From Campylobacter peloridis LMG 23910 (GTDB lineage: Bacteria; Campylobacterota; Campylobacteria; Campylobacterales; Campylobacteraceae): a stretch of DNA of 64,000 nt. The stretch spans positions 682,001-746,000 of the forward strand of contig NZ_CP007766.1 in the NCBI RefSeq assembly GCF_000816785.1, written 5' to 3'. This document shows, piece by piece, positions 49,211 through 59,576 of the stretch. The notes under the pieces are model-generated. The model saw only the letters and a program-made list of their open reading frames with translations, was not told where the DNA came from and did no database searches. The number at the start of each line of letters is the position of its first letter. Position 1 is the first letter of the stretch. The position numbers and the translations under genes were made by a program.

Positions 49211-50223
49211 ACTTTACGATTGTTTTGTCTTTGAGAATCAGATTTATCTTTGATAGGATAAGTATCTTTTCCTAAAGACTCTATTTCTATTACTTCACTA
49301 AAACCAAAAAAATGTTTAGCAACATTCATTGCTCTGTTTAAACCTATCATATAATTTGCAAAAGAACTTCCTCTATCATCTGCATAGCCTTGAATTTTTA
49401 CTCTTTTGATTATATCTTCTCTAGCTAAATTTTCATTAATTTTTTCAAGCATAGCTTCATTGCTATATTCATTATAGCCATTGCGTTCAAATAAAAACTG
49501 CAAATTGGAGATTTTTATATCCACATAGTTGTATTTTTTCTTATTCTTAGCAAACACTATGTCTTTATTATAAATGCTTAGTTTCATATTATCATTTGAT
49601 AACATATCAATAAAAATAGTCAAATTATAATCTTGAGAATTGTTTTTAACTGGATTTATCATTTCTTTTAGCATATTAATTCTATAGTCACTTAAGCTTT
49701 TTCCATCTAAAACATAAACTTTAACAAAATCATCACTTAGTCTTGGTTCATATCTGCTGGTTTTACCTTTAGCAATGTATTCTTGCATGGTATTTTTGTA
49801 GTTATTTTTTTGTGTTTTATGCGCTGGTTCTATTTTTTTAGCTGGAATATTTTTTATAGATTTTTCTTGTTCTTGTTTAGGTGGTACTGCTTCTTTTGTA
49901 TCACTTGCTAAATCAATTTTTTTTGCTGAAGTTTCTTGTGTATCTTTTATTGTAGTGTTTTCATCCGCAATAAGATCATTTTGTATAGGTTCTTCTTTAG
50001 TGTTTTCTTGTTGTGGTTTATATTCTTCGTAAGTATTATTGTTTATATTATTATTTTCTTGACTATAATAATTAGTCGATGGAGTATAGTTTTGATAAGA
50101 ATTATTTTGTTTATAATCATATACATAAGAACTTGAACTATCATCAAAATACCACATGTAAAAACCAATACTAGCTCCTATTAAAACAACAAAAGCCACG
50201 CCAAAAGCAATAATACTTTTCAT
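49189..50223 (-). CDS. Inner-membrane-anchored OmpA-domain protein
   Basis: 344 aa. One N-terminal membrane helix (about 5-25, AFGVAFVVLIGASIGFYMWY). A long Asn/Gln/Glu/Lys-rich disordered region follows (about 30-150). The C-terminal OmpA-like peptidoglycan-binding domain (about 225-344) has RVKIQGYADDRGSS, MIGLNRAMNVAKHF and QRQNNRKVEISF. The layout resembles MotB or TolR-type wall anchors, but no motor partner is adjacent. It is likely a periplasmic wall-binding protein tethered to the inner membrane. The function is not established. Confidence 0.8.
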   Translation of the reverse strand: MKSIIAFGVAFVVLIGASIGFYMWYFDDSSSSYVYDYKQNNSYQNYTPSTNYYSQENNNINNNTYEEYKPQQENTKEEPIQNDLIADENTTIKDTQETSAKKIDLASDTKEAVPPKQEQEKSIKNIPAKKIEPAHKTQKNNYKNTMQEYIAKGKTSRYEPRLSDDFVKVYVLDGKSLSDYRINMLKEMINPVKNNSQDYNLTIFIDMLSNDNMKLSIYNKDIVFAKNKKKYNYVDIKISNLQFLFERNGYNEYSNEAMLEKINENLAREDIIKRVKIQGYADDRGSSFANYMIGLNRAMNVAKHFFGFSEVIEIESLGKDTYPIKDKSDSQRQNNRKVEISFYN

Positions 50224-50236
50224 TTTTTATCCTTTA

Positions 50237-50258
50237 TAAAGCCCTTTTTAAAAGGACT
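50237..50258 (-). terminator. Imperfect hairpin after ppa
   Basis: On the minus strand AAAGTCCTTTT-AA-AAAGGGCTTT forms an imperfect stem in the 39-base gap after the ppa stop. It is followed by only a short T run and then the ribosome site of the next gene. It may attenuate. Confidence 0.4.
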
Positions 50259-50262
50259 TTGA

Positions 50263-50781
50263 TTATTTATAATTTTTTATTGAATTTTCTAAAATTTCGC
50301 TTGCTTTTTCAATACCTGCAAATTCTTTTACTTTTACCCATTTATTTGGTTCAAGCATTTTGTATGTTTCAAAGAAATTTTTGATTTTATCTAAACTTGC
50401 TTTTGGTAAATCATCTAAAGTTTTAATATTATCATATCTTGGGTCAATTTTACTTACAGGAACAGCAAGTAATTTTTCATCCATACCACTTTCATCTTCC
50501 ATTAATAACACACCTATTAAACGACAAGGAATCACAGCACCTGCTTGGATAGGGTATTCATTTAAAACTAAAACATCAATAGGATCACCATCATCTGCTA
50601 AAGTATTTGGTATAAAACCATAATTTGCCGGATAAAACATAGCAGAATACATTATGCGATCAACCATAATGGCTCCACTTTCTTTATCAAGTTCGTATTT
50701 AATGTTTGAACCATAAGGAATTTCAATTACAGCATTGAGTTTATTTGGAACTTCTCCAATTTTAATTTTACTAATATCCAT
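50263..50781 (-). CDS. ppa: Inorganic pyrophosphatase
   Basis: 172 aa soluble family I enzyme. The signature DDGDPIDVLVL holds the metal-binding aspartates. IEIPYGSNIKYELDKESG and YPANYGFIPNT are also present. It hydrolyses the pyrophosphate released by synthetases and polymerases. It lies 10 bases after adk. Confidence 0.96.
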   Translation of the reverse strand: MDISKIKIGEVPNKLNAVIEIPYGSNIKYELDKESGAIMVDRIMYSAMFYPANYGFIPNTLADDGDPIDVLVLNEYPIQAGAVIPCRLIGVLLMEDESGMDEKLLAVPVSKIDPRYDNIKTLDDLPKASLDKIKNFFETYKMLEPNKWVKVKEFAGIEKASEILENSIKNYK

Positions 50782-50791
50782 ATTTTATCCT

Positions 50792-51364
50792 TTATTTTAA
50801 TAAATCATTGATTAAATTTTTCATATCAGCTACGATAGCTTCAATACTTCTTTCACCATTGATTACATGATGAATGTTTTCTTTAGCGTAAAAATTAGTT
50901 ATTTCATTTAAAGGTTGTAGATAAACTTTCATTCTATTATTGAAAACTTCTTCATTATCATCAGCACCTCTAGCACGCCCTAAAACTCTTTCTCTAGCAA
51001 CTTCTTCGCTAACTTTAACTTCTATAACACCTTTTAGTTTAACTTCGTTTTGATTTTTTAATACCTTATCAAATTCAAGCATTTGCTCAACGCTTCTTGG
51101 GTAGCCATCGATTAATATAGTGTTAGTTGGTGCATTTTTTAAAGCAGTGATAATAGTATTAACCACTACTTCTAGTGGAACTAAATTTCCTTTAGAAATA
51201 AAACTATCAATAGTTTTTCCAAGTTCACTTCCACTAGCCACTTCTGCTCTTAGCAAATCACCTGTAGAATAATGAGTAATATTTACATCATCTGTAGCTA
51301 TAATGCTTGCATCAGTTGTTTTGCCGCTACCTGGTGCACCTATAATTAAAAATAATTGTTTCAT
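50792..51364 (-). CDS. adk: Adenylate kinase
   Basis: 190 aa, short form. P-loop GAPGSGKT (9-16), NMP-binding [24 protein letters not shown], and a short lid with [16 protein letters not shown]. It balances AMP, ADP and ATP. It overlaps the aspS stop by 4 bases. Confidence 0.95.
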   Translation of the reverse strand: MKQLFLIIGAPGSGKTTDASIIATDDVNITHYSTGDLLRAEVASGSELGKTIDSFISKGNLVPLEVVVNTIITALKNAPTNTILIDGYPRSVEQMLEFDKVLKNQNEVKLKGVIEVKVSEEVARERVLGRARGADDNEEVFNNRMKVYLQPLNEITNFYAKENIHHVINGERSIEAIVADMKNLINDLLK

Positions 51365-53112
51365 TTAGTATTCTCCCTTAATCTTATACCTAATTCTCTC
51401 ATTTGTTCATTGCTTACTTCGCTTGGAGCTTGAGTCATAAGACATTGTGCCCTTTGTGTTTTAGGAAAAGCTATAACTTCTCTAATACTTGAAGATTTTG
51501 TTAAAAGCATGATAAGTCTATCAAGACCTATAGCTATACCACCATGTGGAGGTGCTCCAAAGCTTAATGCATCAAGTAAAAATCCAAATTTCTTTCTTTG
51601 TTCTTCTTCATCAATATTTAAAAGTTTAAATACTTTTTGTTGGATAGGGCTTTTGTGAATTCTTATACTACCACCACCTAATTCTACACCATTTAAAACA
51701 ACATCATGTGCAATAGAATTAATCTCTTCTAAATCTTGTTCATCAATATTTTTTGGCATAGTAAATGGATGGTGCATCGCAGAATAACTCCCATCATCAT
51801 TTTGCTCAAACATAGGAAAATCAATAACCCATAAAAATTCTAATTTATTTTCATCAATAATTTTCATTTCATCAGCTAAAAACAACCTAAATCTACCCAT
51901 ATAATCTAGCACGGTTTTTTTAGCTCCTGCACCGAAAAATACAACATCTCCAACTTCTAATTCACATCTTTGGATTAAAGTGTTTAAATCCTCTTTGCTA
52001 AAGAATTTGCAAAGTGGACCCTTAGGACCATCTTCTTTCATTTGTATAAATGCAAGTCCTGCTGCGCCAAATTTACGCACAAATTCTTCAAATCTTTGCA
52101 TTTGGCGTTTAGAAAAAATTGTATCACCTTTTGGAACTCTTAAAGCTTTAATACGATTTTTCTTTGTATCTTTTGCAATATTTGCAAAAATTTCATTGTT
52201 TGATTTTGCAAAAATATCAATTACATCGATAAATTTCATATCAAATCTTAAATCAGGTTTATCAGATCCATAATTTTCCATAGCTTCCTTATAGCTCATT
52301 TGTCTAAAAGGAATACTAATTTCCTTGCCACAAGCTTTAAAAATATCTTTGAGTAAATTTTCTGCCATAGCTATAATGTCTTTTTGCTCACAAAAACTCA
52401 TTTCTATATCTATTTGAGTAAATTCAGGCTGACGATCTGCTCTTAAATCTTCATCTCTAAAGCACTTAGCAATCTGAAAATATCTATCAAATCCTGAACA
52501 CATTAAGAGTTGCTTAAAAAGTTGAGGACTTTGAGGTAGTGCATAAAATTCACCTTGATGAACGCGTGATGGAACTAGATAATCTCTAGCACCTTCTGGT
52601 GTAGCTTTAGTTAAAATAGGCGTTTCAACTTCTAAAAATCCCATTTTTGCTAAAGAATTTCTTGTTGCTATACAAGCGGTTGATCTTAATGCGAAATTAT
52701 CATAAAGTTTTTTACTTCTTAAATCTAAAAATCTATATCTTAATCTTAATTCTTCATTAACACTTTCATCGCCTATTGCAAAAGGAACTACAGCGCTTTC
52801 ATTTTCAATAGTAAGTTTATTTATAACAACTTCTATTTCGCCGGTTTTTAATTTTGGATTTGCAAGTCCTTCCCCGCGAGGGCGTATTTTTCCTTGAGCT
52901 ATTAAAACATATTCATTTCTTACTAATGAAGCGATATTGTGTGCTTCTTGGTTGTCTGCAGGATCGCAAACTAACTGGATAAGCCCACTGCGATCTCTAA
53001 GATCGATAAAAATTACTCCTCCATGATCGCGGTAAGAATTTACCCAACCACATAATGTTACTTCCTCGCCAACATTTTGTATGTTAAGCTCTGTATTATA
53101 ATGAGTTCTCAA
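51361..53112 (-). CDS. aspS: Aspartyl-tRNA synthetase (bacterial type)
   Basis: 583 aa class II synthetase. N-terminal OB fold ([20 protein letters not shown]), motif 2 [20 protein letters not shown], a GAD insertion domain (about 285-415), and motif 3 [13 protein letters not shown]. It charges tRNA-Asp. In Campylobacter the enzyme is thought to be non-discriminating, also making Asp-tRNA-Asn for GatCAB; the sequence alone does not prove this. Confidence 0.95.
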   Translation of the reverse strand: MRTHYNTELNIQNVGEEVTLCGWVNSYRDHGGVIFIDLRDRSGLIQLVCDPADNQEAHNIASLVRNEYVLIAQGKIRPRGEGLANPKLKTGEIEVVINKLTIENESAVVPFAIGDESVNEELRLRYRFLDLRSKKLYDNFALRSTACIATRNSLAKMGFLEVETPILTKATPEGARDYLVPSRVHQGEFYALPQSPQLFKQLLMCSGFDRYFQIAKCFRDEDLRADRQPEFTQIDIEMSFCEQKDIIAMAENLLKDIFKACGKEISIPFRQMSYKEAMENYGSDKPDLRFDMKFIDVIDIFAKSNNEIFANIAKDTKKNRIKALRVPKGDTIFSKRQMQRFEEFVRKFGAAGLAFIQMKEDGPKGPLCKFFSKEDLNTLIQRCELEVGDVVFFGAGAKKTVLDYMGRFRLFLADEMKIIDENKLEFLWVIDFPMFEQNDDGSYSAMHHPFTMPKNIDEQDLEEINSIAHDVVLNGVELGGGSIRIHKSPIQQKVFKLLNIDEEEQRKKFGFLLDALSFGAPPHGGIAIGLDRLIMLLTKSSSIREVIAFPKTQRAQCLMTQAPSEVSNEQMRELGIRLRENTK

Positions 53113-53149
53113 AATTTTTCCTTCGCTTAAAATTTTGTTTAATTTTGTT

Positions 53150-53155
53150 ATTATA
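53150..53155 (-). promoter_or_regulatory. Predicted -10 element of aspS-adk-ppa
   Basis: Minus-strand TATAAT about 38 bases before the aspS ATG, with GAAGG as ribosome site. It is divergent from the nadK promoter in an 87-base spacer. Confidence 0.45.
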
Positions 53156-53187
53156 GTATTTTATTCTTTTGCTTAGCTAAGTTTTGT

Positions 53188-53193
53188 TATAAT
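53188..53193 (+). promoter_or_regulatory. Predicted extended -10 element of nadK (leaderless transcript)
   Basis: TGTTATAAT: a perfect TATAAT with TG one base upstream. Its end lies 6 bases before the nadK ATG, placing the expected +1 at or within a base or two of the start codon. No ribosome site is visible. Confidence 0.55.
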
Positions 53194-53199
53194 TTTTAT

Positions 53200-54030
53200 A
53201 TGAAAAAGCAAATAAATATAGAAAAAATTCAAAAAATTGGTCTATTTTGTAGAAAAAATACAAATTTAAATGAGCAAATACAAGCATTAAATTTAGTTTT
53301 TTTACGCAAAAATATAGAACTTATTATTTTAGAACAAGAAAAAATTAACACCCAAAAACTACAAGATTTGGATTTTTTGATTTCATTAGGTGGAGATGGA
53401 ACTCTTTTATCTTTATGCAGGCAAGTTTATCAAATCAAAAAGCCTATTTTGGGTATTAATGCTGGAAATTTAGGTTTTTTAACAGCTCTTTCCTTCAATG
53501 AAGTAGAAAATTTTTTTAATGATTTTTTTAAAGGTTTTTTTAAAATAGAACAAGCAAAAATGCTTCAAATTATTTTGACTAAAAAAAATAAAATTATAAA
53601 AAAATATGCATTTAATGATGCGGTTTTTTCTCGTGATAATGCCTTAATGGCAAATGTGGAGGTATTTTTTGAAAATAAACTTTTTAATGCTTATTATGGA
53701 GATGGTTTAATCATAGCTAGTTCAAGTGGTTCTACTGCTTATAATATTAGTGCAGGTGGTCCTATAATACATCCTTTAAGTGAAATTTTTGTTTTAACTC
53801 CTGTTTGTTCGCATTCTTTAACTCAAAGACCTATAGTCTTACCATATGGCTTTAATCTTGAATTGAAAGTAGAAAATTGCTTGCTATATTTGGATGGGCA
53901 GGAAGTGATTGATCCAAAAGAATATGATAAAATTCTCATAGGACTTAGTAAAAAAGAATTAAGTTTCATCCATAAAAAAGATAGAGATTATTTTCAAGTT
54001 TTAAAAGAAAAATTAAACTGGGGTAAATAA
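53200..54030 (+). CDS. nadK: NAD kinase
   Basis: 276 aa. The GGDG motif (64-67) in [10 protein letters not shown] binds [42 protein letters not shown] and GGPIIHPL follow in family order. It makes NADP from NAD. The start codon has no Shine-Dalgarno sequence and sits directly after a -10 box, so the mRNA is probably leaderless. The stop overlaps the recN start by one base. Confidence 0.94.
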   Translation: MKKQINIEKIQKIGLFCRKNTNLNEQIQALNLVFLRKNIELIILEQEKINTQKLQDLDFLISLGGDGTLLSLCRQVYQIKKPILGINAGNLGFLTALSFNEVENFFNDFFKGFFKIEQAKMLQIILTKKNKIIKKYAFNDAVFSRDNALMANVEVFFENKLFNAYYGDGLIIASSSGSTAYNISAGGPIIHPLSEIFVLTPVCSHSLTQRPIVLPYGFNLELKVENCLLYLDGQEVIDPKEYDKILIGLSKKELSFIHKKDRDYFQVLKEKLNWGK

Positions 54031-55544
54031 TGATAGAAAGTATTTTAATTAAAGATAATCTAGGATTTAAGCAAGCAAAATTAGATCTAGAAGCTGGACT
54101 TACCGTTTTTAGTGGGCTTAGTGGAGCTGGAAAATCCGTGCTTTTTAAGGCTATTTTATCTGCCTTTGCATTGAGTGAGAGTGAGGCTAAGATGGTTGAA
54201 ATTTTACTTAATGATAAACTTGATTTAGATGAATTTGGTATAGAAAATGAAGAAATAAATGCATTTAAACTTTTAAAAGATAAAAGCACGCGTTATTTTA
54301 TAAATAACCAATTTATCTCAAAGAAAAATTTAGCTTTGCTTTCTAAGAAGTTTGTAAAATACCTTTCAGCAAAAGAAAATAATGAATTTTCAAATGAAAG
54401 ATTTTTAAATTTACTTGATTTTATGCAAACAAAAGAGGATAAAAATTTTCAATCTTTTAAAAACGAATTTAAAAATATATATAAAGAATTTGTAGAAAAT
54501 AAAAAGAAATTAGAAAAAATTCAAGAGGAAGAAAAAAAAGTTGAAGAATTAAAAGAATTTACAAATTTTGAAATACAAAAAATTCAAAATATAAATCCAA
54601 AAATTGGTGAATTTGAGGAATTAATGAGTCTTAAAAAAAGACTTTCTAAAAAAGATAAAATTGAAGCAGCATGGAATAGGGCAAGTAAAATTTTTGAGTT
54701 AGAATCAGCTGTGATTGATGCATTGCAAATTAGCGAAGCTGATAGTTCTTTTTTTTCAGAATGTTTAAACGAGTTAAGAGTGATTTGGGAAAATCAAAAT
54801 TTTGATGATATTGATTTTGATATAGAAGAGGTTCTTGATAGAATTGAAAAGCTTTCTTCTTTAATCACAAAATATGGAAGTATTGAAGATACCTTAGAAA
54901 TTTTAGAAAAGAAAAAAACAGAACTAGCCCATTATGAAAATTTAAGTTTTGAAAAAAAAGAATTACAAGAAAAAGTTCAAAGTGCTAAAAAAAAATTAGA
55001 TGAAAAAAGTGAAAAATTAAGTAGTTTGCGTAAAAATAAACTAAAAGAGTTGGAAAAATTGCTAAATGTTTATCTTCAAAAACTCTATATGAAAGAAATA
55101 AAATTAGAGCTTAAAGAGTGTGAATTAAATATTTTAGGCAAAGATGAAATTAGCTTAAATATTAATGAAGCAAATTTAAAAAATTTAAGCTCAGGAGAGA
55201 TAAATCGTTTAAGACTTTCTTTTATTGCTACTGAATGCAATGTGATTAATAAAGCTAGCGGAATTATATTTTTAGATGAAATTGATGCTAATTTAAGTGG
55301 TAAAGAAGCTATGAGTATAGCTGAAGTTTTAAAAGAACTTGCTAAGTTTTATCAAATTTTTGCAATCTCGCATTTACCACAGCTTTCATCAAAAGCTAAT
55401 AATCATTTTTTGGTAGAAAAAATTGCTAATGAAAGTAGAGTGAGAAAAATAGAAAAAGAAGAAAGAGTAAAAGAATTAGCTAGGATGGTAAGCGGGGAAA
55501 ATATCACGCAAGAAGCATTAGAATTTACTAGAACTTTACTTTAA
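54030..55544 (+). CDS. recN: DNA repair ATPase RecN
   Basis: 504 aa SMC-like protein. Walker A is GLSGAGKS (29-36), a central antiparallel coiled coil spans about 150-350, the signature is [13 protein letters not shown], and Walker B is [17 protein letters not shown]. It acts at double-strand breaks. It is about 50 residues shorter than E. coli RecN, mostly in the coiled coil. Confidence 0.9.
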   Translation: MIESILIKDNLGFKQAKLDLEAGLTVFSGLSGAGKSVLFKAILSAFALSESEAKMVEILLNDKLDLDEFGIENEEINAFKLLKDKSTRYFINNQFISKKNLALLSKKFVKYLSAKENNEFSNERFLNLLDFMQTKEDKNFQSFKNEFKNIYKEFVENKKKLEKIQEEEKKVEELKEFTNFEIQKIQNINPKIGEFEELMSLKKRLSKKDKIEAAWNRASKIFELESAVIDALQISEADSSFFSECLNELRVIWENQNFDDIDFDIEEVLDRIEKLSSLITKYGSIEDTLEILEKKKTELAHYENLSFEKKELQEKVQSAKKKLDEKSEKLSSLRKNKLKELEKLLNVYLQKLYMKEIKLELKECELNILGKDEISLNINEANLKNLSSGEINRLRLSFIATECNVINKASGIIFLDEIDANLSGKEAMSIAEVLKELAKFYQIFAISHLPQLSSKANNHFLVEKIANESRVRKIEKEERVKELARMVSGENITQEALEFTRTLL

Positions 55545-55568
55545 AACAAAAAATAAACAACTATATGA

Positions 55569-55574
55569 TATAAT
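55569..55574 (+). promoter_or_regulatory. Predicted extended -10 element of cbrR
   Basis: TGATATAAT (TG, one base, TATAAT), about 42 bases before the preferred ATG. It lies in the 65-base gap after recN. Confidence 0.5.
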
Positions 55575-55615
55575 TATCGTTTTAAAATTTCAAAAAAAGT
55601 AAAAGTGAGTTGAAT

Positions 55616-56860
55616 ATGGAAGAAAAAATTTTAATTATCGATGATAATAAAATGCTAACTAAACTTTTAGCAAAAAAAGTAGAAAATACTTTAGGTTTAA
55701 AAGTAGATGTAGCTTTTGATATGAATAGTGCCAAAGAATTAGTTAAAAATAATTATTTTATGGCTTTTGTTGATCTTTGCTTGCCAGATGCACCAGATGG
55801 TGAGGTTGTGGATGTGGTATTGGAAAAAAATATTCCTGCTATTGTATTAACAGGAAGTAGTGATGGGCAAACACGTAAAAAATTTATGGAAAAAGACATC
55901 ATACACTATATCCAAAAAGATAGTGAAGATTGTATTGATGAGATGTTAAATTCTATTAGAATGCTGCAAAAAAATTATAAAACAAAAATTATTTTAGCCA
56001 TAGCAAATGTAACTTTGCGTGCAGAAATGAAGAAAAATTTAAACAACCAGCTTTTTAATGTTTTAGCTGCAGCACATGGAGAAGAAGCATTAAATTATTT
56101 AAGTGATCACCCAGATACTAAGTTGGTAATTTGCGATGCAACTATGCCAGTTATCAATGGAGAGGATTTGCTTGTAGAAATTCGCTCGAAATATTCTAAA
56201 ATAGAACTTGGCGTAATTATGGTTGGTGATAAAGATGATGCATTGGAAGCTAGAGCATTTAGAAAAGGGGTTAATGATTATGTAATTAGGCCTTTTCAAA
56301 AAGAATCATTAAATTGTAGAGTAAATAATTGCTTAGATTATATGCAAAAATGCGTATTGCTAAATGAATATAGTTTAGATAAAGATTTATTAACTGGACT
56401 TGATGATTATTCTACTTTTGAGAGAAGATTTTTGGACTATTTAGAGGATATGCAAGAAAATGAAGAAATGGCTTTAGCTTTGATCGATATAGATAATTTA
56501 GCCACAATTAATTATGAAATAAGTTATGATTGTGGTGATGGGATTATTAAACATACAGCTAAAAAAATTAAAGATCAAATTCGTGGTATGGATTTAGCTA
56601 CTAAAATCGAAGATGGAAAATTTTATGTAATGTTAAAAAATACTAGTAATAAGGAAGCTTTAAAAGTATTTTCTAATATAAGAGTAAGTATTGCTAAAGA
56701 AAGTGCATTGATTGCTTTAGATGAAGTAGATTATAGTGTTTCTATAGGTGTTGCATTTGGTGAAAAAGGTAGTAAGGTTGAAGAACTATACAATAAGACT
56801 CAAAATGCTTTGGATTTAGCTAAAGCAAATGGAAGAAATAGGGTAGAGGTATGTTTTTAG
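55616..56860 (+). CDS. cbrR: CbrR-type response regulator: REC-REC-degenerate GGDEF
   Basis: 414 aa from ATG 55616 (a TTG at 55610 would add two residues). REC1 (about 4-115) has the acidic pair, phospho-acceptor Asp in FVDLCLPD and Lys in YIQKDS, so it looks active. REC2 (about 125-240) has an Asp in VICDATMP, but the conserved Thr/Ser and Lys are replaced (MVGDKD, VIRPF). The C-terminal diguanylate cyclase fold has LIDIDNLATIN, but the GGDEF site reads EDGKF, so it should not make c-di-GMP. Domain order and locus match the C. jejuni bile-resistance regulator as I remember it. No kinase is adjacent. Confidence 0.85.
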   Translation: MEEKILIIDDNKMLTKLLAKKVENTLGLKVDVAFDMNSAKELVKNNYFMAFVDLCLPDAPDGEVVDVVLEKNIPAIVLTGSSDGQTRKKFMEKDIIHYIQKDSEDCIDEMLNSIRMLQKNYKTKIILAIANVTLRAEMKKNLNNQLFNVLAAAHGEEALNYLSDHPDTKLVICDATMPVINGEDLLVEIRSKYSKIELGVIMVGDKDDALEARAFRKGVNDYVIRPFQKESLNCRVNNCLDYMQKCVLLNEYSLDKDLLTGLDDYSTFERRFLDYLEDMQENEEMALALIDIDNLATINYEISYDCGDGIIKHTAKKIKDQIRGMDLATKIEDGKFYVMLKNTSNKEALKVFSNIRVSIAKESALIALDEVDYSVSIGVAFGEKGSKVEELYNKTQNALDLAKANGRNRVEVCF

Positions 56861-57648
56861 ATTGTGATTTTGATGAAAAAATCATAGATACACATTGTCA
56901 TTTAGATCATCAAGCATATTTTGGTTATTTAGATGAAATGTTAAAACATGCTTTTGCTAGTGGGGTGGATAAAATCATCATTCCTGGGGCTGATATTAAT
57001 GATTTGCCACGAGCAAGAGAGATTGCACATGCGTATGAGAATGTGTATTTTGCTTGTGGGGTACATCCTTATGATATAGATGATTTTAATTTGGATGTTT
57101 TAAAAGAATTTATTAATGATAAAAAATGTGTAGCTGTAGGAGAATGTGGGCTTGATTATTATCGTTTGAAAAGTGATGATTTACATATAAAAAATAAACA
57201 AAAAGAAATTTTTATAGCCCAAATTGAACTTGCTATAGAATATAAAAAACCTTTAATTGTTCATGTTCGTGATGCTAATGAGGATAGTTTTTGGATTTTA
57301 AAAAAATATGCCAAAGATTTACAAGGTGGTGTTTTGCATTGTTTTAATGCAAGTGAGCTTTTACTTGAGTTAGCAAATAGTGGTTTTTATTTTGGCATAG
57401 GTGGGGTGCTAACTTTTAAAAATGCGAAAAAATTAGTAGAAATTTTACCTAAAATTCCAAAAGACAAACTTGTTTTAGAAACAGATGGACCTTACTTAAC
57501 TCCAGAACCACATCGTGGCAAGGTAAATGATCCTATATTAACGCATTTTGTAGTTCAAAAAATAGCTACACTTTTAAATTTGTCTAAGAATGAAGTAATC
57601 AAACTTACTAATTTTAATGCTAATCGTTTATTTTTTCAAGGTATATAA
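56851..57648 (+). CDS. tatD: TatD-family metal-dependent hydrolase
   Basis: 265 aa TIM-barrel hydrolase. Metal ligands DTHCHLDHQ (His15, His17), ACGVHPYD, VGECGLDYYR (Glu), HVRDA, LHCFNAS and LETDGPYL. Members act as 3'-5' DNA/RNA exonucleases in repair. It overlaps cbrR by 10 bases, and its last base is shared with the next start. Confidence 0.92.
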   Translation: MFLDCDFDEKIIDTHCHLDHQAYFGYLDEMLKHAFASGVDKIIIPGADINDLPRAREIAHAYENVYFACGVHPYDIDDFNLDVLKEFINDKKCVAVGECGLDYYRLKSDDLHIKNKQKEIFIAQIELAIEYKKPLIVHVRDANEDSFWILKKYAKDLQGGVLHCFNASELLLELANSGFYFGIGGVLTFKNAKKLVEILPKIPKDKLVLETDGPYLTPEPHRGKVNDPILTHFVVQKIATLLNLSKNEVIKLTNFNANRLFFQGI

Positions 57649-58799
57649 TGAAAAAAGTTTTTTTATTTTTTATATTAATAATATTATGTTTAAATGCCAA
57701 GGCCTTACAATTTACCCCAGAACATTATACTCAGCAAGCTCAAATTTTAAGAAATTTAGATATTAACCCAAGCTATTTAAGCGATATGGTTTTTTTAGAA
57801 TTTAAAGAATCTTCTATAAATATACACTCTAGAACCTTAGTTGATACCATGAGAGAATTTTATAAAATTACTCCAATTATTCGTAAAATTTTAGAGAAAG
57901 AAAATATCCCACAAGAGTTTTTATATTTGGCTATTGTTGAATCTGGCTTAAAAACACATAGTATATCTAAAACTAAAGCAGTAGGTGTATGGCAATTTAT
58001 GAAACCAACTGCTCAAACTTTAGGTTTAAGGGTTGATCCATATGTAGATGAAAGAAAGGATTTAGTTAAATCAACCTATGCAGCCATTGCTTATTTAAAA
58101 CAGCTAAAAGAGCAATTTGGAAAATGGTATTTAGCTATATTAGCTTATAATTGTGGAGATGGTAAATTAAGACAAGCTATTAAAAAAGCAAAAAGTGATG
58201 ATTTAAAAATATTGCTTGATCCAAATGAAAAATATTTACCATTAGAAACTAGAGTGTTTATTAGAAAAATTTTAACTATGGCTTTTTTAGCAAATAATAA
58301 CGATTTTTTGATTTCACAAGATAGTGCTTTACTTAATTATGCTCTATCAAGTGAAGTTAAAAAAATACCAATTCCTGCAAGTGTTTCTTTAAAAGATATT
58401 GCTAAAATAGCTAAGATGTCTTATAGTGAGTTTAAACGCTATAATCCGCATTTTAATTATGATTTTACTCCACCTGATAAGAAAGATTATTATATGTATA
58501 TTCCATTAAGCAAGAGTGTAGCTTTTGAAGCAGCTTTAGCTAATGCAAAATTAGCTAAAGTTGATACTACCATACCTTATACAAAAATATACATAGTTAA
58601 ACAAGGAGATAGTTTATATACTATTGCAAGAAAACACAAAATTAGCGTAGAAAGTATAAAAGAATATAATAAAATTAAAGGAAACTTAATTAATATCAAC
58701 CAAAAATTAGTTTTAAAAATTAAGGAGAATAAGAATGAAAAAATTACAACCACTCAAAAAATGTCAAAAACCACTCATACAAAAGTCGTTAGTCGTTAG
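57648..58799 (+). CDS. Membrane-bound lytic transglycosylase MltD-like, with LysM
   Basis: 383 aa. Signal peptide (about 1-19) without lipobox Cys at the usual cut. SLT domain about 85-230 with catalytic Glu98 in YLAIVESGLK, followed by AVGVWQFMKPTAQTLGL and AILAYNCGDG. One C-terminal LysM (about 318-362, YIVKQGDSLYTIARKHKISV) binds peptidoglycan. It cleaves glycan strands to 1,6-anhydro ends. The last 65 bases overlap rlpA in another frame. Confidence 0.88.
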   Translation: MKKVFLFFILIILCLNAKALQFTPEHYTQQAQILRNLDINPSYLSDMVFLEFKESSINIHSRTLVDTMREFYKITPIIRKILEKENIPQEFLYLAIVESGLKTHSISKTKAVGVWQFMKPTAQTLGLRVDPYVDERKDLVKSTYAAIAYLKQLKEQFGKWYLAILAYNCGDGKLRQAIKKAKSDDLKILLDPNEKYLPLETRVFIRKILTMAFLANNNDFLISQDSALLNYALSSEVKKIPIPASVSLKDIAKIAKMSYSEFKRYNPHFNYDFTPPDKKDYYMYIPLSKSVAFEAALANAKLAKVDTTIPYTKIYIVKQGDSLYTIARKHKISVESIKEYNKIKGNLININQKLVLKIKENKNEKITTTQKMSKTTHTKVVSR

Positions 58800-59574
58800 T
58801 TGTATAGGTGTTTTATTTAGTGCTTGTAGTGTTGTTCCTATGAGCTCACCAACCGTGTATTATCCAGAAAGAGATTTTAAAAGTGTAAAACATAACAATA
58901 CGGGCTTAAAAGGCACAATGAAGCCATATACTATTAATGGTAAAACATACTATCCAACCGTGGTAGAAGTAGGTGAAACAGCCGATGGAATAGCTAGTTG
59001 GTATGGCCCTGGTTTTCATGGTAAAAAAACATCAAATGGAGAAACATATAATCAAAATGCCTATACAGCAGCTCATAAAACTTTACCTATGAATACTATA
59101 GTTAAGGTTACTAATTTAAAAAATTATCGTCAAACAACGGTTAGAATCAATGATAGAGGACCTTTTGTTGCGGGCAGGATTATTGATTTATCTAATGTTG
59201 CAGCAAGAGATATAGATATGATTCATTCTGGAATAGCACCTGTTAGACTTGAAGTTATTGGTTTTGGAACTAGTGCAAATTCAGGCTCAGTTCATACTAA
59301 TTCAAATTTAGGTAGTAGTGGAGCTATAGTTGATAGTGGACACATCTTTGAAGGTGGTAATTTTATGGTGCAAATTGGTGCATTTAGAAATAAAAGCGGT
59401 GCAGATTTAATCGCGAATAGATATAAAAAATATAATTCTTACACTTCAACTATACAAACAAGCGCTAAAGATGGTTTGCATAGAGTATTTTTAAAAGGCT
59501 TTAGAAGTGAGCAAGAAGCAAGAGATTTTGCTGATAGTGGTGCATTTCCAGGAGCATTTATAGTAAGAGAGTAA
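58735..59574 (+). CDS. rlpA: RlpA-family septal ring lytic transglycosylase/lipoprotein
   Basis: 279 aa. AAGGAG 7 bases before ATG fixes the start inside the previous gene. The lipobox LFSAC gives lipidated Cys31 after an unusually long basic n-region. Double-psi beta-barrel domain about 80-180: ADGIASWYGPGFHGKKTSNG, KTLPMNTIVKVTN and VRINDRGPF. C-terminal SPOR domain (about 207-279, FMVQIGAFRNKSGADL) binds denuded septal glycan. It works with amidases such as AmiA. Confidence 0.9.
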   Translation: MKKLQPLKKCQKPLIQKSLVVSCIGVLFSACSVVPMSSPTVYYPERDFKSVKHNNTGLKGTMKPYTINGKTYYPTVVEVGETADGIASWYGPGFHGKKTSNGETYNQNAYTAAHKTLPMNTIVKVTNLKNYRQTTVRINDRGPFVAGRIIDLSNVAARDIDMIHSGIAPVRLEVIGFGTSANSGSVHTNSNLGSSGAIVDSGHIFEGGNFMVQIGAFRNKSGADLIANRYKKYNSYTSTIQTSAKDGLHRVFLKGFRSEQEARDFADSGAFPGAFIVRE

Positions 59575-59576
59575 AT

